Assembly (NCBI GenBank): GCA_029216955.1
Contig: JANAVB010042332.1
Location: 42,501 to 106,500 of the forward strand
Source of the DNA: Iris pallida
Lineage: Eukaryota; Streptophyta; Magnoliopsida; Asparagales; Iridaceae
DNA: 64,000 nucleotides
Direction: 5' to 3'
Positions 1 through 11,584 of this stretch are shown piece after piece. The stretch's first letter is position 1. The number at the start of each line of letters is the position of its first letter. Made by a program: the position numbers and the translations under genes. The notes beneath the pieces are model-generated. The model was not told the DNA's origin. It was given only the letters and a program-made list of their open reading frames with translations, and made no database searches.

Positions 1-213
1 GGCTAGAACCTAAGACCTCTTGTGTACAAGTATAACAAACTACCACTACACTACAAATGTTTTATTAAAAACGAGGATCATATTATATATTAGTTCTATT
101 TTCAATATAAGATTACTAATATATATATACATTTAAATTAATTTTTTTGGGCCCCCAAATTTCATGGGGCCCTGGGCGGTCGCCCTGGCCGCCCTGGGCC
201 AGGGCCGGCCCTG
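1..213. mobile_element. Truncated end of a DNA-transposon-like repeat
   Basis: AT-rich sequence passes at about 148-213 into a GC-rich stretch rich in GGGCCC, CGCCCTGG and CAGGGCCGGCCCTG motifs, which stops abruptly near 213. This resembles the GC-rich ends of non-autonomous hAT-like plant elements. The other end is outside the window, so class and target duplication cannot be tested. From 214 to 315 the sequence is ordinary non-repeated DNA with no gene I recognise. Confidence 0.4.
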
Positions 214-320
214 GCAGGGAATGAGTTCTTCGGATATGCTCTCCAAACTCATTGAAGAGCAATGGAGGTTCATTCGTGTTTCCTATTTGAGTTCAAAATA
301 GCGGAAGGACATATGAGAGG

Positions 321-1580
321 TGTTGGAGTTTTGGTTTTTCTTTTAGAAAGTTTTAGTCCCACATCGGAAAAAACAAAGAGATTGTATCTATATATATTAG
401 TTTTGCTATTATTGGAGATGCACATGTGGTGTGAAGGTGCACATGGGTTTGCCATGTGAGGTTATTTTTCTAATGGAAAAAAGGCTAAAATCAACAATTA
501 AAGCATTCATGCTTTTTGCTCTTGGGAAATTTATTTCCATGGGAGCTAAGCGACTCGGGCTCATGGGCTCATGAGGCGTAATGTGGCGCTTTGTGGCGTT
601 TTGTTGCAATTTGTTGGCGCACTTTGCACTTTGCGCTGCTCAGGTGCGCATGCCCAGTTGCGCAAGTCCAGTTGCGCTGCACAGGTGCGCGCCCAGGTTG
701 CGCTGGGTTGCGCTGAGTTGCGCGGGTTGCGCTGGGTTGCGCTGAGTTGTGCGGGTTGCTCGGGTTGCGCGGGCGCGCTGGTTGCGCTGCGTGCGCCGTG
801 TGCGCAGAGCGTGCAGTGCGCACAGTGTGCGCAGTTCAGTGCGCGCTCTGTCGCGCAGAGTGCAAGAAGCGCGGGGTGTGCGCAGTTGGCGTAACTTGCA
901 GCAGAACGTGCGTTTGCATGTTCTGGGCGGTTGCTATATATTCGGGGTGGTTGTTACCACGTCCCTAACTTTGCGACAACCGAACAGTTGCTGCAGGATC
1001 TATATAAGGCATCCTCTCTCTCTCAAGGCTGAGTACATTACAGAAGAAAAAAGAGAAGCCACCACAGAAAGTTTACGAAGTATTTTTTAACACAAGTAAA
1101 CAGAGATTTCAAACGTGTTCTTTAACACAGTTATGATCTTCCAGTAGCCTGAGAGAGAGAGAGAGAGGAAAGGTGCCGCACCAACGTTGCTTTTGCACGG
1201 GAGTTCGTGTCCATCCGAGGAGTCAGAAGAGCAGGAGTGTTCCAAGTTCTCCAACGAACTTGCTGGTTCCTGGAAGCTGTTTGTGTAGGACGAATAAAGC
1301 TTTGAGCAACGGTGATCATTCACCCCAGCAGGCCATCTTCCACCTTTCGTCTGTCATCTTCTTCGCTGCTGTGATTACAAAATCTTTTTAGATTCTCGTA
1401 TATCATACGTTGCTGTGGATTACGAAATCTTTTTAGATTCTCGTAATACTTATAACGAGATTTTTTTAGATCTTCGTTATACTCGCGCAACCTTCCTAGA
1501 AGCGTTGCGTTGGAACATTGTTTTTACAATTGTTTCATCTTCTCAGTTTTCCATCGAAAAATTGTGCCCTGGCACTAACA
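321..1580 (+). repeat. Copia-1 5' LTR
   Basis: 1260 bp from TGTTGGAG to CACTAACA. It contains a CpG-dense minisatellite (about 640-900) built of short GTTGCGCTGG-like units, a TATA box TATATAAG at 1001-1008, then CT/GA-rich leader sequence. The 3' LTR (7782-9138) matches it closely apart from a hexamer expansion and several small indels. Confidence 0.92.
1001..1008 (+). promoter_or_regulatory. TATA box of Copia-1 5' LTR
   Basis: TATATAAG sits about 100 bp downstream of the CpG-rich minisatellite and just upstream of a pyrimidine-rich tract. The same box is at 8570-8577 in the 3' LTR. Position and sequence fit the LTR promoter; the start site is not visible from sequence. Confidence 0.6.
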
Positions 1581-1602
1581 ATCTCAAAGCTTTATTACTA
1601 CG

Positions 1603-1683
1603 ATGGAAAACGTTAATGTTTCACTCTTCAATTCTGACTTTTGCAAGTTAGAAAAGTTTGATGGAGAACATTACCAGATCTGA
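1603..1683 (+). pseudogene. Copia-1 gag remnant (N-terminus only)
   Basis: An ATG 22 bases after the 5' LTR opens a frame that starts MENVNVSLFN and contains KLEKFDGEHYQI, matching the gag start of Copia-2 at 11608 (KLEKFDRKHFQIW). A TGA follows at 1681-1683, and the sequence then jumps to the integrase-RT linker. Only about 26 codons of gag remain. Confidence 0.8.
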
Positions 1684-1876
1684 AGATTCAGAAGCTTGGG
1701 ACAAGGACTACTAAGACGATCTTCTTGGGGTATGCCGAGAAGAGTGATGCTCGGAGATTTCTTGATATTGAGTCAAATTATATCATTGAATCTCGCGACG
1801 CAGAATATTTTGAAGACAAATTTGCAAGGCACAAGAATATTGTTCTTGCGAATGTTCCGGAGAACAATGAGGGTGT
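1684..1876 (+). pseudogene. Copia-1 integrase/RT linker fragment before the solo LTR
   Basis: The sequence encodes KLGTRTTKTIFLGYAEKSDA and the downstream linker, matching Copia-2 from about 13647. It is cut at 1876 by the target duplication of the inserted solo LTR and resumes after 5011. The Copia-1 deletion therefore preceded or is independent of the solo LTR; the same frame continues into the RT after the insertion. Confidence 0.8.
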
Positions 1877-2559
1877 GCAGGTGTCACACCCCAAAACCAG
1901 AATACTGGAGAGCGGGGGCAGACATAGCCAGCTACGTATATGAAATGGAATCCATCTCACTATACGGTCATGGCTGTCTAGATACATGAGGGTTTAACTA
2001 CAAGCCAGCAGTCTCCTAAGGTCATGAACAAGCCTATTGTCTCAATCACAAGCAAGCAATAGTAATTACAAGATGTCAGAGCACCAAATATATAATAGCA
2101 AGGCGTCCCATACATTACATATTGGATGATCATGAAGCTAGTCGTACAAAATGCCAGGACTAGCAAGAGTTCAGTCATACATGATCAACCCTAGGATCTG
2201 TCAATCATGTTACAGCCCGTAGGCAGACAGTAAATAAAGATACAATCGAGCTAACACGTGCTCGCCGGCTAAACGCCTCAAAAGAATATTTTTACAATAG
2301 AGCGGGAGAGCCAAAAATAACCCACTCGTTGCCAGGGTTCCGTCTAATGGCCACCATCTGGCTGGGAAGTCAGTAGATCCTCTGGAGTTGCTCCGAAATC
2401 TGGCCACACAAAACCAGCTGGGTCAGACCCCAGAAAGAGCAAGTGCCACAAAGGAGGCTTCACTTAGAAACTAAAACCAGCATATAGTAAGGAACATTAA
2501 AGTTAAATTATCAGAAATAACAACAATAATTGAGTACGAGGAAACCATTCAAGTAGCCA

Positions 2560-3165
2560 GACTACAACCCTTAAACCAAACAAGGACCGGGGTTGCAATC
2601 CTTCATCTGAATGAAAATCCGTCTCAAATACTATAGATAAGGTAATAAGACAATAAACGAAAAGCAGACACAGAACTGCTCCGGGAGCCAGGTTACAACC
2701 CTTAAACCAAACAAGGACCGGGGTTGTAACCCTTCGCCTGAACAGAACTGGACTCCTGATCTTTATTGTTAAGGCCATTATAGATAATTATGTTGCTGAA
2801 GTAAGATAGAACATGACAAGCATGGCACGGGGTACAAATAAGACAATAACCGAAGGGAAGACACAGAACTGCTTCGGGAGCCAGGTTACAACCCTTAAAC
2901 CAAACAAGGACCGGGGTTGTAACCCTTCGCCTGAACAAAACTGGACTCCTGATCTTTATTGTTAAGGCCATTATAGATAATCATGTTGCTGAAGTAAGAT
3001 AGAACATGACAAGCATGGCACGGGGTACAAATAAGACAATAACCGAAGGGAAGACACAGAACTACTCCGGGAGCCAGGTTACAACCCTTAAACCAAACAA
3101 GGACCGGGGTTGTAACCCTTCGCCTGAACAGAACTGGTCCCCCGATCGTTATTGTTAAGGCAAGC
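2560..3165. repeat. 193-bp tandem repeat in the solo LTR
   Basis: A unit of about 193 bp containing AACCAAACAAGGACCGGGGT recurs at about 2503, 2702 and 2895, two and a half to three copies. Related single copies of the same motif occur in the other gypsy LTRs near 16680, 24885 and 50215, so the amplification is specific to this LTR. Confidence 0.85.
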
Positions 3166-3919
3166 ATCAATAATCGTGTCTTGTCACGATCTTGCACAGG
3201 ATCAGGATAAGACTAAGCTGGAATAACTTCATCCAATCAATCACGGCCAATCAAAAGTACGGCTTGATACTTTAACTAGCTAGGGTTATCACAGGCCTAG
3301 TTACTAGCAAGATGCAATGAGATTATTTCAACAGCCACAAGCCCTGCAGACCATCCAAGTTATCCAGGTCGAATGTCCATTTATGAAGGATGCACCACAT
3401 GAATGTGTGCTGGAAGTGTGCCCTACTCGTCGGTAGGCTACAAGTCCACTTAATGCGCCCAGATAACGGGATTGCCTGTAGCTAGAAATCTCTTCATGTC
3501 TACTGAATTATTCTAGTTTATTACTCTTAGTTAATTACAGTAGGTATTCCTGACCGTGGTACTCAGGGATCCCATCCTAGACATGATACAAGACAATACT
3601 GGTTTATTGTGCAAACGCAATCATCTACGGTGTCCAGGTTAGTCATTCTTGTCAGGTCAGGTCACGTTAGCCGTCGCAACAGCAATTTGAGATAATTATG
3701 TCAGGTATGCTTGTCCTGCCATGCCGTGTTCAATTATTATTAACAAACCTATTAAATAAATTCATGATTATCAAGTTCATGACAAAAGGCGTAAGGATAT
3801 AAAATGGGCGTAAAATATCTAATAAAATATCAATATACAGGGCTATAGAAGAGCCAAGCTTAAGGAAAATAAAACCAAAGTGACATGCTGACATAGGACC
3901 AAGTCAGCCAAGGCCATAC

Positions 3920-4370
3920 GCTCAGTGCAAAGGTCATACGCTCAGGTCAGGCTACGCCCAAGTCAAGCTACGCTCAGGTAAGCCTACGCTCAGGTAAGCC
4001 TACGCTCAGGTAAGCGTACGCTCAGGTAAGCGTACGCTCAGGTAAGCCTACGCTCACAAAGGGCAGCGTATGAGGTCCATACGACCCCTTGTCACACAAG
4101 TGAGCGTATACAAGACATACGCTCCAAAAAGGCAGCGTATAAACTTTATACGACTCCTTGTCACACAAGCGAGCGTATGCGAGTCATACACCTCCAAAAG
4201 GCAGCGTATGGACTCCATACGACTCATGGCTATCCAAGTGAGCGTATGCAAGTCATACGCTCCAAAAAGGCAGCGTATGGACTCCATACGACTCCTTGTC
4301 AAGCAAGCGAGCGTATGCGAGTCATACGCTTCCAAAAGGCAGCGTATGGGGTCTACTGTGCTGCGCTAAA
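3920..4370. repeat. Hairpin minisatellite in the LTR leader (GCGTATG type)
   Basis: First come short repeats of GCTACGCTCAGGTAAGC, then units of about 65 bp with dyads such as GCGTATGcgagtCATACGC (7-bp arms, 5-bp loop). On the sense (minus) strand it lies downstream of the putative TATA-like box near 4830, in the transcribed leader. Other LTRs in the window have different sequences but the same kind of structure at this place. Confidence 0.8.
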
Positions 4371-5011
4371 GAGCGCACACAGCTTAGTGACGCAAGCTAA
4401 AAAGCTCGCGCACTGCTCACTGTCTTCTCCAAACAGCAGAAACTCTATGGTTGAACCCTAAGCTTCCAAAGTCCATAACTTGGTCAAAACAAGTCCAAAT
4501 CCAACTTTCCAAGGTCAAAATTGGGTAGAAGGAAATTCTCTACCACATGGAACCATCAAAACTTGAAAACAAGGGAATTTAATAGATCAAAACCATGAAA
4601 ATCCGAAAATGACTAAATTCTAGATCTACAAAAATCCAAGCTTCAAAATAGAAAATGACAAGTTCTAATGTGGATTAGAAAGTTGCAAAGAAGAGGTTAG
4701 AACAATAAAAATGGTAGGTTTCTTCATGAAGCAAGATTGCACTTGCCTAGGCTAGGGTTTTCTTGGTTGGTGGTGGAGAGTAATGAAGAAGAAAGAAAAT
4801 AATGAGGAAAGAGAATGGGAAGAGGTTAATAAATGGGGTTGGTTGTGGTAGGTAGGGGGTTCACCCTTGGTTCATGATGAACCAAGGCTAATCAAGCCTA
4901 GCCGAACCAACCCAAGCCAACCCAAGCCAAGATGAACCATGGCCAATACGAGATAAAATACGTACACGTATTCTTAAATACATAATATGAACGAACAGGC
5001 ATTACAGCAGG

Positions 5012-6690
5012 TCTTCAATGAAGATGTGGTCCAAGAAGATGTTGTTGTTGAAACAACGGTTGAACCAGATCTCGCTGAGCCGTCAACGAAGCGAGTGAGG
5101 AGGCCGAAGGACTTCGGAAGTAACTTTGTCACCAATCATGTGGAAGCAGATCCGCTTACCTATGATGAGGCGATGAAGACCAGAGACGCAGTTTTGATCT
5201 GGAAGGAGACGATTGACAATGAAATTGATTCCATCACCTCAAATAACACTTGGGTGTTGGTTGATCTTCCTGAAGGAGCGAAACCCATCGGATGCAAATG
5301 GATCTTCAAGAAGAAGATGAAAGCAGACGGAACTATTGACAAGTTCAAGGCTAGGTTGGTAGCCAAGGGGTTTTCTCAGAAGCAGGGGATTGATTATTTT
5401 GACACGTATGCTCCAGTAGCCCGGATGACCACCATCAGAATGTTGATTGCTCTCGCAGCAATACATAAGATGGTGATACATCATATGGATGTGAATATGG
5501 CTTTCCTAAATGGCGAGCTGACCAAAGAGATTTACATGCAACAGCCAGAGGAATTTGTCATCAGGGGTCTTGAAGACAAAGTCTGCAAGTTGGTGAAATC
5601 CTTGTACGGTCTTAAACAAGCTCCCAAGATGTGGCATGAGAAATTTGACAAAGTTATAAGGTCAAATGGCTACATGGTCAGCGATACGGACAAGTGTGTT
5701 TACACGAAGTTCGCTGATGGAAGAGGTGTGATCATTTGTCTGTACGTGGACGACATGCTTATCCTGGGTACGGATATTAGCTGTGTCACGGAGACAAAGA
5801 AATTCATCTCAAGCAAGTTCAGTATGAAGGACTTGGGGGAAGCTGATGTGATCTTAGGGATCAAGATCATCCGGACAGACACTGGACTAGCGCTGTCACA
5901 GTCTCATTATATTAAGAAAATGATCACTCGTTATGGGTATCGGGATCTTCCAGGGATCGATACGCCGTACAGGTATAATCTGAAGCTGAAGTGTAATTCA
6001 GGGGAAAGCGTCAAGCAGCTGGAGTATGCAAGCGTAATCAGAAGTTTGATGTATGCTACTAATGCCACAAGGCCTGACATAGCTTTCGCCGTGGGAATGC
6101 TGAGTCATTTCACGAACAACCCAGGTGCTGAACACTGGAAAGCTGTGAAACGGGTTATGAGATATCTCAAGAAGACTCAGACATATGCACTGTACTACAG
6201 CGGAGATCCGTCGGTAGTGGAAGGCTTCAGTGATGCCAGCTGGTGCTCAGAGGTGGAGAGCGAGAGGTCCACAGGTGGATTCATTTTCACAATGGGTGGA
6301 GCTGCTATATCGTGGAAGTCGAAGAAGCAGACTATGCTCTCGCGGTCATCAATGGAATCTGAGTTCTTTTTACTTGATACCGCAGCCGAGGAAGCAGAAT
6401 GGCTTCGGGAGCTCATGTATGATCTTCCATTGGTTGGGACGCAAATACTGGCGATACCGGTATACTGCGACAACCAGACGACTGCTGTGGTGGCATCAAA
6501 TGACCTCTTCAACGGGAAGAAGAGGACCGTGCGGTTAAAGCACAGGGCAGTACACGATATTATCAAGAGAGGTGTTATTGCAGTTATTGATGTTCGGAGT
6601 CAGGAGAACCTGGCGGATCCGTTCACCAAGGGCATCAAGCGCCAGCTGGTCGATGACACAGCTTGTAAAATGGGCTTGAAGGCATTCTGA
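5012..6690 (+). pseudogene. Copia-1 reverse transcriptase-RNase H, open frame without its 5' domains
   Basis: The frame runs without stops for about 560 codons and ends at TGA 6688-6690. The RT part has the copia signatures TYAPVARMTTIRML, HHMDVNMAFLNGEL, LYGLKQAP and the catalytic YVDDM at about 5741-5755. The RNase H part has FSDASWCSEVESERSTGG, SRSSMESEF and ADPFTKGIK near the end. Upstream, the reading frame continues into the last 20 bases of the inserted solo LTR, where an ATG at 4987 is in frame, so the longest predicted protein begins in foreign LTR sequence. The enzyme core appears intact, but gag, protease and most of integrase are gone, so I class it as part of a defective element. 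Confidence 0.88.
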
Positions 6691-6975
6691 TATTGTATTA
6701 TTGTATTCCTACCATAAAGTTTTATGCTATTAGTTCAAAGATTTATCTACTAGGCATCTAGCTTTTGGTTCAAGGGAGGACCACTAATCGAAAGAATATC
6801 AGGAACGGTGGGTACATGTTCTATTGGGTATGGAGAGGTTACGGACCTATAACCACTGTTGTCTACTGTTGTTTTCTGCAGAAAACAGTTCCTGTGGAAA
6901 GGTTGGCTTAATTGCCTTAATGAGTTCTCAGGCAGAGTGAATGCCTGGTGTGCTTTACAGGATGCACGGTAGAGC

Positions 6976-7450
6976 AGCACTACAAGGAGTGAAACTCCAT
7001 GCTACAGTGGAGTGACTCCACAATGAGGTTTCTATATGTGGGGTGCTGCCCAGGAATAGAATAAAGCCTCGGCTTTGTAGGCCAAGTCACAGCGGCATAG
7101 CATCGCAAATAGGCAGTTAGCCTAATGCTGTATGTTAAAAATAAAGAGGGGTGTAGTCAGCACTACAAAGAGGAGGAGTTCCTCATGTTATAGTGGCACG
7201 ACACCACGATGAGGTACCCGGTTAGGGACAAAGCCTCGGCCTTGCAAGCCATGTCGTTGCGGCATAACACCGCAAGGGAGCCTAAGGCTTCATGTTGGGT
7301 AGTTTGGCACTACAAAGAAGCGGTTGCCTCATGCTACAGTAGTATGACACTACGATGAGGTTCCCAGTACGGGGTAAGGCCTCGGCTTTAAGCCATGTCA
7401 TGGCGGCGTAGCACCGCAAGGGAAGCGCTAAGCGCTTCATGCCATGTCTC
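6976..7450 (+). repeat. Tandem repeats in the copia 3' untranslated region
   Basis: Three diverged units starting near 6976, 7160 and 7307 (about 184, 147 and 135 bp). Each begins GCACTACAA and contains GCCTCGGCTTT and a GGCGTAGCACCGCAA-like block. The same array type occurs in Copia-2 at 15815-16007 and 27224-27480. It lies between the RNase H stop and the 3' LTR. I see no coding. Confidence 0.85.
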
Positions 7451-7781
7451 TTTATAATGAACTCACCTATAGTGTATGGACAAAGAGATATCAGGCCGTC
7501 TCTTGAGGGTAAACTTGTAAAAGCCCAAAATTATACACTGAAACTAGGCTGGCACAGGGCCTTTAATGTGTAGCCAGAAGCACATGTAACTACATTATGT
7601 GAGTGAAAAGAATTTCAGCTATGATGCATAATTCAAGGCTCAGTCCATTCTTGTATTATAGTTTGATTTTTGATCCATGCGGGAAGATTCAAGTCGTCAG
7701 CGACATCTCTACTAATGCATGATGGACAGTTACTTTGGGGAACACTTATACCCATATATATAGAGATATGTGGGGGATCAT

Positions 7782-9138
7782 TGTTGGAGTTTTGGTTTTT
7801 CCTTTAGAAAGCTTTAGTCCCACATCGGAAAAAACAAAGAGATTGTATCTCTATATATTAGCTTTGCTATTATTGGAGATGCACATGTGGTGTGGAGGTG
7901 CACATGGGTTTGCCATGTGGGATTATTTTTCTAATAGAAAAAAGGCTAAAATCAACAATTAAAGCATTCATGCTTTTTTCTCTTGAGAAATTTATTTCCA
8001 TGGGAGCTAAGCCCCGTAGGGGCTTAGCGACTCGGACTCGAACTCGGACTCGGACTCGGACTCGGACTCGAACTCGAACTCGGACTCGAATTCGAACTCG
8101 GACTCATGGGCTCATGAGGCGTAATGTGGCGTTTTGTTGGCACACTTAGCACGTCAGCATCGTCGCTAGGCGCATAGTGCGCTTTAGTTGCGCTCGTTGC
8201 GCGAGCCACTTGTGCTGCCACGTTGCGCAAGCCCAGTTGCGCTGCTCAGGTGCGCTGCCCAGGTGCGCGCCCAGGTTGTGCTGGGTTGCGCTGAGTTACG
8301 CGGGTTACTCGGGTCACGCTGGGTTGCGCTGAGTTGCACGGGTTGCTCGGGTTGCACGGGCGCGCTGGTTCCGCTGCGTGCGCAGTGCGTGCAGTGCGCG
8401 CAGTTCAGTAAGCGCTCTGTCGTGCAGAGTGCAAGAAGCGCGGGGTGTGCGCAGTTGGCACAACTTGCAGCAGAACGTGCGTTTGCATGTTCTGGGCGGT
8501 TGTTACATGTTCGGGGTGGTTGTTACCACGTCCCTAACTTTGTGGCAACCGAACAGTTGCTGCAGGGTCTATATAAGGCATCATCTCTCTCTCAAGGCTG
8601 AGTACATTACAGAAGAAAAAAGAGAAGCCACCACAGAAAGTTTACGAAGTATTTTTTAACACAAGTAAACAGAGATTTCAGACGTGTTCTTTAACACAGT
8701 TCTGATCTTCTAGTAGCCTTCGAGAGAGAGAGGAAAGACGCCGCACCAGCGTTGCTTTTGCACGGGAGTTCGTGTCCATCCGAGGAGTCAGAAGAGCAGG
8801 AGTGTTCCAAGTTCTCCGACGAACTTGCTGGTTCCTGGAAGCTGTTCGTGTAGGACGAATAAAGCTTTGAGCAACGGTAATCATTCACCCCAGCAGGCCA
8901 TCTTCCACCTTTCGCCTGTCATCTTCTTCGCTGCTGTGATTACGAAATCTTTTTAGATTCTCGTATATCATACGTTGCACGAAATCTTTTTAGATTCTCG
9001 TAATACTTATAACGAGATCTTTTTAGATCTTCGTTATACTCGCGCAACCTTCCTAGAAGCGTTGCGTTGGAACATTGTTCTTACAATTGTTTCATCTTCT
9101 CAGTTTTTCCATCGAAAAATTATGCCCCGGCACTAACA
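7782..9138 (+). repeat. Copia-1 3' LTR
   Basis: 1357 bp from TGTTGGAG to CACTAACA, preceded by a purine-rich tract (GTGGGGGATCAT) that fits a polypurine tract. Relative to the 5' LTR it has gained a short inverted repeat and a hexanucleotide run at about 8012-8105 and lost a few small segments. Confidence 0.92.
8029..8105 (+). repeat. Hexanucleotide run (GGACTC/GAACTC)
   Basis: About twelve consecutive hexamers of GGACTC or GAACTC, next to a 12-bp palindrome-like CCCCGTAGGGG. The 5' LTR has only one such hexamer at this place (about 548-570), so the run expanded after the element inserted or during its last reverse transcription. Confidence 0.9.
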
Positions 9139-9350
9139 AGAGGGAGCTAGGAGGAAAGATAAATTAGTTAACTTAATTTTTTAATTAAGTTTTCGTTGAT
9201 AAACACAAAGGGGACTCTTTCCTTAACATGTTCGAGATTTGTAAAAAAATTGTAGTTATCAGGATTTAGGATACCTAACTCTAAATATGTTAAGTGACTT
9301 GTATCAAAAACGGATTTTGCATGTCCCGTATATCTACTCTATTTTTAAAA

Positions 9351-9671
9351 GGCTAAATTACGCTAATGGCACTTCAACTATAGCAATTGGTCATTTTTGA
9401 TACCTTAACTCAATTTTGGCATCCTAACTTCATAAATTATTTTGTTGAAACACCTTATGTCCAAATTTATTTGCAAACAAGAGTTCATCAAGAATAAAAC
9501 AGTAATGCTATTTATTTTAACCAACACAATTTTTATGGATCCAAAATTGACCAAAATTGTTTCAAATGAGCAATTTATGAAATTTTGGTGCCAAAATTGA
9601 ACAGTTGAAAGTTAATGTGCCAAAAAATGCACAAACAGTATAGTTATGGTGCAACTAAGGAAAATTTAGCC
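9351..9671. mobile_element. MITE with GGCTAAATT termini
   Basis: The ends are inverted repeats: GGCTAAATTACGCTAATGG on the left and the complement of a matching stretch ending AATTTAGCC on the right. The interior alternates phrases such as ATTTTGGCACC and AACTCAATTTTGG. Flanks of about 9 bp (tttttaaaa / ttttttaaa) are near-identical, suggesting a Mutator-like non-autonomous element, but low complexity weakens the target-duplication call. Confidence 0.55.
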
Positions 9672-10747
9672 TTTTTTAAATAATTCTCCCAAAACTTGTT
9701 ACGAAATTAACAATATTTAGGGGAGCTATTTAACAACAAAGTAGATTGAATGAACTTATATGCTAAAAGATGCTCTATCAGGAAACCCGAATACTTATAT
9801 ATATTTGCCTACACCGCTGGTTATAGATTACCCACTTTGAATGCACTATATTTTCTTAGGGTATTTTGGAAATCCAGTTTTCCTAGAAGCCATCTTTACA
9901 TATTTTAAAATATAGCAGGATCAGGGTCATTGTTATTTACATTTTTTTAAGAAGAATACAAATATAAATAATATAGTTCTACTTTGTGAGGCAGCCAGTA
10001 CAGCTGGAAACAGAATTTAAACTCATATATTAATCCACTAATTAAACTCACCATTCAGACTTCACAAAATAAGTAAACTAATCATATATCTTTTTTAGGT
10101 AAGGCATGGCTAGAAGTAAATGGAACAATAACATAGAATTATAACAGAAACTTGCAATCTTCTTAGCAATGAATATAGAAGAGGTAAGCATCTAGGGTGA
10201 AGACACTTCAAACATGTACTCCAAATTATAAGAACTTGTGTAAAATATTATTTTTGGAGCGTCTTTTTGATATTGGCACACAATGATACACTCCATACAA
10301 AAATTCAAAATTAACCTCATCTTTTTTCTCCCTTTTTTCTCTTTATTTTTTTTTTCTCTATTTGGTAAGAACGAATAATTTTGGTGGGTCCAAAAATTAA
10401 TGTAGCGGAGATAGAACACGTTCCAAATCCAGAGTCTCTTAACTTTTACTCAATTTTCAAATATGCACAAGTGTCCACTCCAATCTTGAAGTAGTACAAA
10501 ATTTGATTAAAGTTAAAATATAGCAATTGAAATCTTCCATTGTGGATACTATAACATATTATCCAGGCCTTCAAAAGAAAAGGATGCAAAGGAAGGATAT
10601 AGTTAGCATTGATGTGTGTTATAGGCTTATATACAGTTTATGTTTAGTAGCTGAGAATAGGTAAAAAGGTTATTCACATCATTCTAACCCTAAAATAAAG
10701 TCAAAAGGTTATTAATATATAATCCTTAATTTGCAATAGAAAGGAAT
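9672..10747. other. AT-rich spacer without recognisable genes
   Basis: About 1.1 kb of AT-rich sequence between Copia-1 and Copia-2 with no coding signature, RNA gene or repeat I can identify. It and 9139-9350 are the remaining host sequence at the Copia insertion sites. Confidence 0.5.
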
Positions 10748-10752
10748 GTTGT

Positions 10753-11584
10753 TGTTGGTGTTTTTGCCTTTGGACTACGAAAGATAGTCCCACATCGGCT
10801 ACACCAAATGGTGAGTATCTCAATATAATGCATTGTTTGTGTTGAGGTGTGCACATGAGGTGTAGTGGGGCACAAGTGTGTGCCATGTGGGAGTATTTTT
10901 CTACAAGAAAAAAGGATTAATTCCAACAAAGAAGTAAGTTGATTTTTGTTGTGCGGAATCGGACACGGACTCCAGGATGTCTCGGGCATGCATGAGAGTG
11001 TTCGGGGGGTAGGCGTGGACTGTCACACTTCTATGCTGATTGTGGGATGATCTAAAATATCAAACTCTATTTTTGAGTATTGGTATTTTAGTCCCACATC
11101 GGATAGGAGAAGAGGTGAAGTCTCACTCCACTCTATAAATAGAGCTCCTTGGCCTCCTTTGAAAGATGCACCAAGAAGAGAGTTAAGGGAGTCCGTAAAG
11201 TCTAGAAAGCCCGTTCAAGTCTCAAATTTTGACTTATGAGCGTTCCAGAAGTTCTTCGTGAACTTGCTGGTTCCTGGAAGCAGATCGTGGTAGGGCGAAT
11301 CTTGCTTTGAGCAACGGTGATCTTAATCACCCCAGCAAGAACCTTTCCTCTTCTTTTTTCTTCTTTTTTTTCCTTCATCTGAGTTGTAACTCAGTTCTGT
11401 TCGTCAGCAACTGCGATTACGAGGAAGAACGTGAGATTTATTTTCTGATTATTGTTGCTTTTGTAATCAGATTCATATTGTAGTGTTCCTCATGGATCTC
11501 AAGAATTATCAGAAGGTGAACATTTGTTGAACCGCTGATCTCGACATAGAGTCTATCATCTTTGGTCAAGCCCCGAGACTAACA
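10753..11584 (+). repeat. Copia-2 5' LTR
   Basis: 832 bp, TGTTGGTG to GACTAACA, with TATAAAT at 11134-11140 followed by a leader containing CCTGGAAGCAGATCGTGG. The next bases are ATCTCAAAGC, exactly as in Copia-1 after its 5' LTR. That is not the usual TGGTATCAGAGC primer site of plant copia elements. Confidence 0.92.

Larger units (their letters stand above)
1882..5006 (-). mobile_element. Ty3/gypsy solo LTR inside Copia-1
   Basis: 3125 bp bounded by TGTCACAC and ATTACA, flanked by a perfect 5-bp duplication GCAGG at 1877-1881 and 5007-5011. It is related to the LTRs of the full gypsy element at 16008-27218 (shared start with CCAGAATACTGGAGAGC, shared internal blocks), which sets the sense strand as minus. 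It lies inside the coding region of Copia-1, and no internal gypsy sequence adjoins it. This is the classic product of recombination between the two LTRs of one element. Confidence 0.92.
321..9138 (+). mobile_element. Copia-1: Ty1/copia retrotransposon, internally deleted, carrying a solo LTR
   Basis: The element is bounded by two related LTRs that start TGTTGGAG and end ACTAACA. It is flanked by a perfect 5-bp target duplication AGAGG at 316-320 and 9139-9143. Between the LTRs are a short gag start, a stretch of the integrase/RT linker, an inserted gypsy solo LTR (1882-5006), an open RT-RNase H region and a repeat-rich 3' untranslated part. Compared with Copia-2 in this window, about 2 kb covering most of gag, protease and integrase is missing: the sequence jumps at about 1684 to what corresponds to position 13647 of Copia-2. 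It cannot supply its own integrase. Confidence 0.93.

Noticed and set aside
571..1090. Overlapping open frames of 70-113 codons rich in Cys, Arg and Ala in the copia LTR
   Set aside because: They arise from the CpG-dense minisatellite in all frames and have no protein signature.
2503..3197. Three similar minus-strand open frames in tandem
   Set aside because: They are translations of the 193-bp LTR repeat; similarity reflects DNA duplication, not a protein family.
4054..4461. Repeat-containing open frames on both strands near 4.1-4.4 kb
   Set aside because: Produced by the hairpin minisatellite; both strands open because units lack stops.
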